Origin: Dyadobacter fermentans DSM 18053 | GTDB lineage: Bacteria > Bacteroidota > Bacteroidia > Cytophagales > Spirosomataceae | Direction: 5' to 3' | Assembly: GCF_000023125.1 (NCBI RefSeq) | Contig: NC_013037.1 | Location: 4,828,501-4,892,500 of the forward strand | Length of the DNA stretch: 64,000 nucleotides | In this document: positions 62,593-64,000 of the stretch, one piece after another | Layout of the letters: the number at the start of each line of letters is the position of its first letter | Position numbering within the stretch: position 1 is the stretch's first letter | Translations under genes and position numbers: made by a program | Notes under the pieces: generated by a model | What the model was told of the DNA's origin: nothing | The model's database searches: none | The model's input: only the letters and a program-made list of their open reading frames with translations

Positions 62593-62900
62593 CGACTGTA
62601 CCTGTTCAATATTATCTGATTGTCGCGGCAGCTTTGTTCAGCATTGGTTTGGCCATTGCCATTACCAAACGGCATTACATTGGTATGTTATTGGGGATAG
62701 AGTTGATGCTTAATGCCGTCAATATCAATCTGGTAGCATTTGGAAGACATGATCCTGAGCAATTGAGCGGCCAGCTGTTTGCATTGTTCGTGATTGTCGT
62801 TGCGGCGGCGGAGGTGACTGTGGCCCTGGCGATTATTCTGCGGGTGTACGGCCATTTCAAAACCGTCGATCCCGATAAGGTGAATGAATTGAAGCAATAA
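62589..62900 (+). CDS. nuoK: NADH-quinone oxidoreductase subunit K
   Basis: A 103-residue, three-helix subunit of complex I. It has the conserved membrane glutamates in IGMLLGIELMLNAVNINLVA (helix 2) and in VIVVAAAEVTVALAIILRVY (helix 3), which take part in proton transfer. The length equals the family norm. After nuoK the run stops: nuoL, nuoM and nuoN are not in the window. Confidence 0.95.
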   Translation: MTTVPVQYYLIVAAALFSIGLAIAITKRHYIGMLLGIELMLNAVNINLVAFGRHDPEQLSGQLFALFVIVVAAAEVTVALAIILRVYGHFKTVDPDKVNELKQ

Positions 62901-62949
62901 TCTGATCCGAAACTAAGCCAAATTTGCGTAAAATTTACCATTCAGCTGC

Positions 62950-63396
62950 ATGAACTGGATTTTCCTGATCTTAGCTTTTCTTATTGGTATCAGCAATGCC
63001 GTTCAGTCGGGAGTGAACACACAGCTCCGCGAATCCATCAATAACCCGATTTTGGCGGCCATGACGTCCTTTTTCGTTGGGCTGCTCGTTTTGAGCATTG
63101 CATTTGCCTGCTTCAATCAAAACCCTGTGCCGTCGCTGGCCGACCTGAAACAAGTTTCCTGGACGCGCTTCATGGGTGGCGTGCTGGGTGCGTTTTACGT
63201 GATCACTGTTATTTTTATCGTCCGCAATATCGGTCCGGCCAACATGATGTGCCTGATCATCGCCGGGCAAATGGTGACCGTAATGACGATCGATCATCTT
63301 GGTTTACAGGGATTTGCGGTACACCAGATGAACCTGCCACGCATTCTCGGGACGATCCTGCTCGTCGCCGGTGTTTACCTGATCCTCAAAAATTAG
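62950..63396 (+). CDS. DMT-superfamily membrane protein (DUF606/YdcZ-like)
   Basis: A 148-residue protein with five hydrophobic segments: IFLILAFLIGISNAVQSGVN, then AAMTSFFVGLLVLSIAFACF, and WTRFMGGVLGAFYVITVIFI. The motif IGISNAVQSGVNTQLRE with a final ILGTILLVAGVYLILKN matches the half-size DUF606 branch of the drug/metabolite transporter superfamily, which works as a dimer. The substrate is unknown. It lies 49 bases after nuoK on the same strand and is convergent with the last gene. Confidence 0.85.
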   Translation: MNWIFLILAFLIGISNAVQSGVNTQLRESINNPILAAMTSFFVGLLVLSIAFACFNQNPVPSLADLKQVSWTRFMGGVLGAFYVITVIFIVRNIGPANMMCLIIAGQMVTVMTIDHLGLQGFAVHQMNLPRILGTILLVAGVYLILKN

Positions 63397-63399
63397 GAC

Positions 63400-63430
63400 A
63401 AAAAAATAGCAGCCCGAGGCGAGCTGCTAT
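63400..63430 (-). terminator. Terminator of the DUF6265-like gene
   Basis: An eight-base-pair stem ATAGCAGC / GCTGCTAT (63406-63413 with 63423-63430) followed, on the minus strand, by seven T. It lies between convergent genes and mainly serves the minus-strand one. Confidence 0.85.
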
Positions 63431-63450
63431 CCGAAAGTTTTGATGAAGAA

Positions 63451-63948
63451 TCAGGGAATCTTGTTGAAAATAAACAAGTCTACAAAGCTCCATTTATCGT
63501 TTTCCTTCTTGCCGCGCTGAATCACGAGCTGGGTAGGAGAGCGTCTCTCATATATGATCCGCACCGAAGCATCGTCTTTTTCAAACAACGCCTCGTTCTT
63601 TTTGGCTTCAATGAATTTGTAACGGTCGGCTACTTCTTTTTCTTCGAGAGAAATCATGCCGGGTTTGAAGTGCTTCACCATCGCAACCGGTCCTTTGTCA
63701 GTCTGCTCGAATGCAAATATCTCATAAAGAGCGGGCTTGTCATCCTTGATCATGCGGATAAAGCCGACGATGTTGTTGCCTTTAGGCGCAGTCCAGGAAG
63801 CTTCGATCGGGCCGCCGTTGTAGGTTCCCAGCCAGCGACCGTCGAGGAATGCGATGTCGTTCAGCGTGCCTTGCGCCTGCGCGAATGTGGCCGTGAGGAA
63901 AAGTACAAATGCCAGGCAAGCCTTTCTGATTGTGTTGAATTGGGTCAT
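63451..63948 (-). CDS. Small secreted DUF6265-like protein
   Basis: A 165-residue exported protein with a signal peptide (LAFVLFLTATFAQAQG). The mature part reads as a compact beta-barrel: IAFLDGRWLGTYNGGPIEAS, then FIRMIKDDKPALYEIFAFEQ and PVAMVKHFKPGM. This resembles DUF6265, lipocalin-like proteins of unknown function common in Bacteroidota. It has a downstream terminator and appears to be a single-gene unit. The last 50 bases of the window hold nothing recognisable. Confidence 0.8.
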   Translation of the reverse strand: MTQFNTIRKACLAFVLFLTATFAQAQGTLNDIAFLDGRWLGTYNGGPIEASWTAPKGNNIVGFIRMIKDDKPALYEIFAFEQTDKGPVAMVKHFKPGMISLEEKEVADRYKFIEAKKNEALFEKDDASVRIIYERRSPTQLVIQRGKKENDKWSFVDLFIFNKIP

Positions 63949-64000
63949 TGAGATTTAGGTTGTGAATTGAGTTGGCAAATTAATAGAAATGTTAGGAAAT

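Overview
The window comes from a Bacteroidota chromosome, most likely order Cytophagales. A Dyadobacter-like genus is my impression and is not proven. The evidence is gene content: the gliding lipoprotein GldH, the type IX secretion protein PorT, two secreted proteins with the type B (CHU_C) C-terminal sorting domain, and menaquinone methyltransferase UbiE. Several promoters also match the Bacteroidota TTTG / TAnnTTTG pattern rather than the E. coli one. Base composition is near 50% GC, coding is dense, and no rRNA, phage or CRISPR array is visible.

Layout. 1-5.7 kb: tail of an unidentified gene, cutC, a toxin-first HigBA module, small conserved proteins, fluoride channel crcB, a trans-sulfuration enzyme and a VTT membrane protein. 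5.8-9.8 kb: sodium symporter, DapA-family aldolase, sigma-like protein and AraC regulator. 9.8-14.1 kb (minus strand): DoxX, MFS carrier, alpha/beta hydrolase, RelE-type toxin with antitoxin, and prfB with an intact +1 programmed frameshift. 14.3-23.1 kb: lpdA, a nucleotidyltransferase, a YdjC-type deacetylase, membrane and outer-membrane proteins, and the ribBA-GNAT-hldA run. 23.3-28.8 kb: two paralogous T9SS cargo proteins, ybaB and a family 2 glycosyltransferase. 28.8-40.2 kb: PspC-domain protein, cspA, lysS, AsmA-like protein, an orphan response regulator, AI-2E transporter, gldH and an HdrB/HdrC-like iron-sulfur pair. 40.4-44.3 kb: tRNA-Phe and a flippase flanked by two glycosyltransferases. 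44.8-47.8 kb: a nuclease-like protein, an outer-membrane protein, ubiE and porT.

47.8-51.2 kb is the most unusual stretch. An intact tRNA-Val(TAC) with its terminator is followed by a decayed tandem copy of the same tRNA and terminator. An ISAon1/ISL3-like element is inserted in the anticodon arm of that copy, and a second, intact relative is nested inside the first; both have 8-bp target duplications. Two near-identical 16-nt GC-rich insertions interrupt the outer transposase and the tRNA T-arm, and related words lie just beyond, beside an IS-end relic.

51.2-64 kb: ankyrin and TlpA-like lipoproteins, a polysaccharide block (two Gfo/Idh/MocA-type oxidoreductases, heparinase II/III-fold protein, glycosyltransferase), then a thioredoxin-like protein and an isolated nuoI-nuoJ-nuoK cluster. 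NuoI carries a repeat-built C-terminal tail of about 310 residues. A DMT-type transporter and a small secreted protein close the window.

Functional themes are envelope and polysaccharide assembly, T9SS and gliding, respiration (Nuo, menaquinone, iron-sulfur pair) and housekeeping translation genes. All family names come from recognising sequence motifs by eye; no database search was run.
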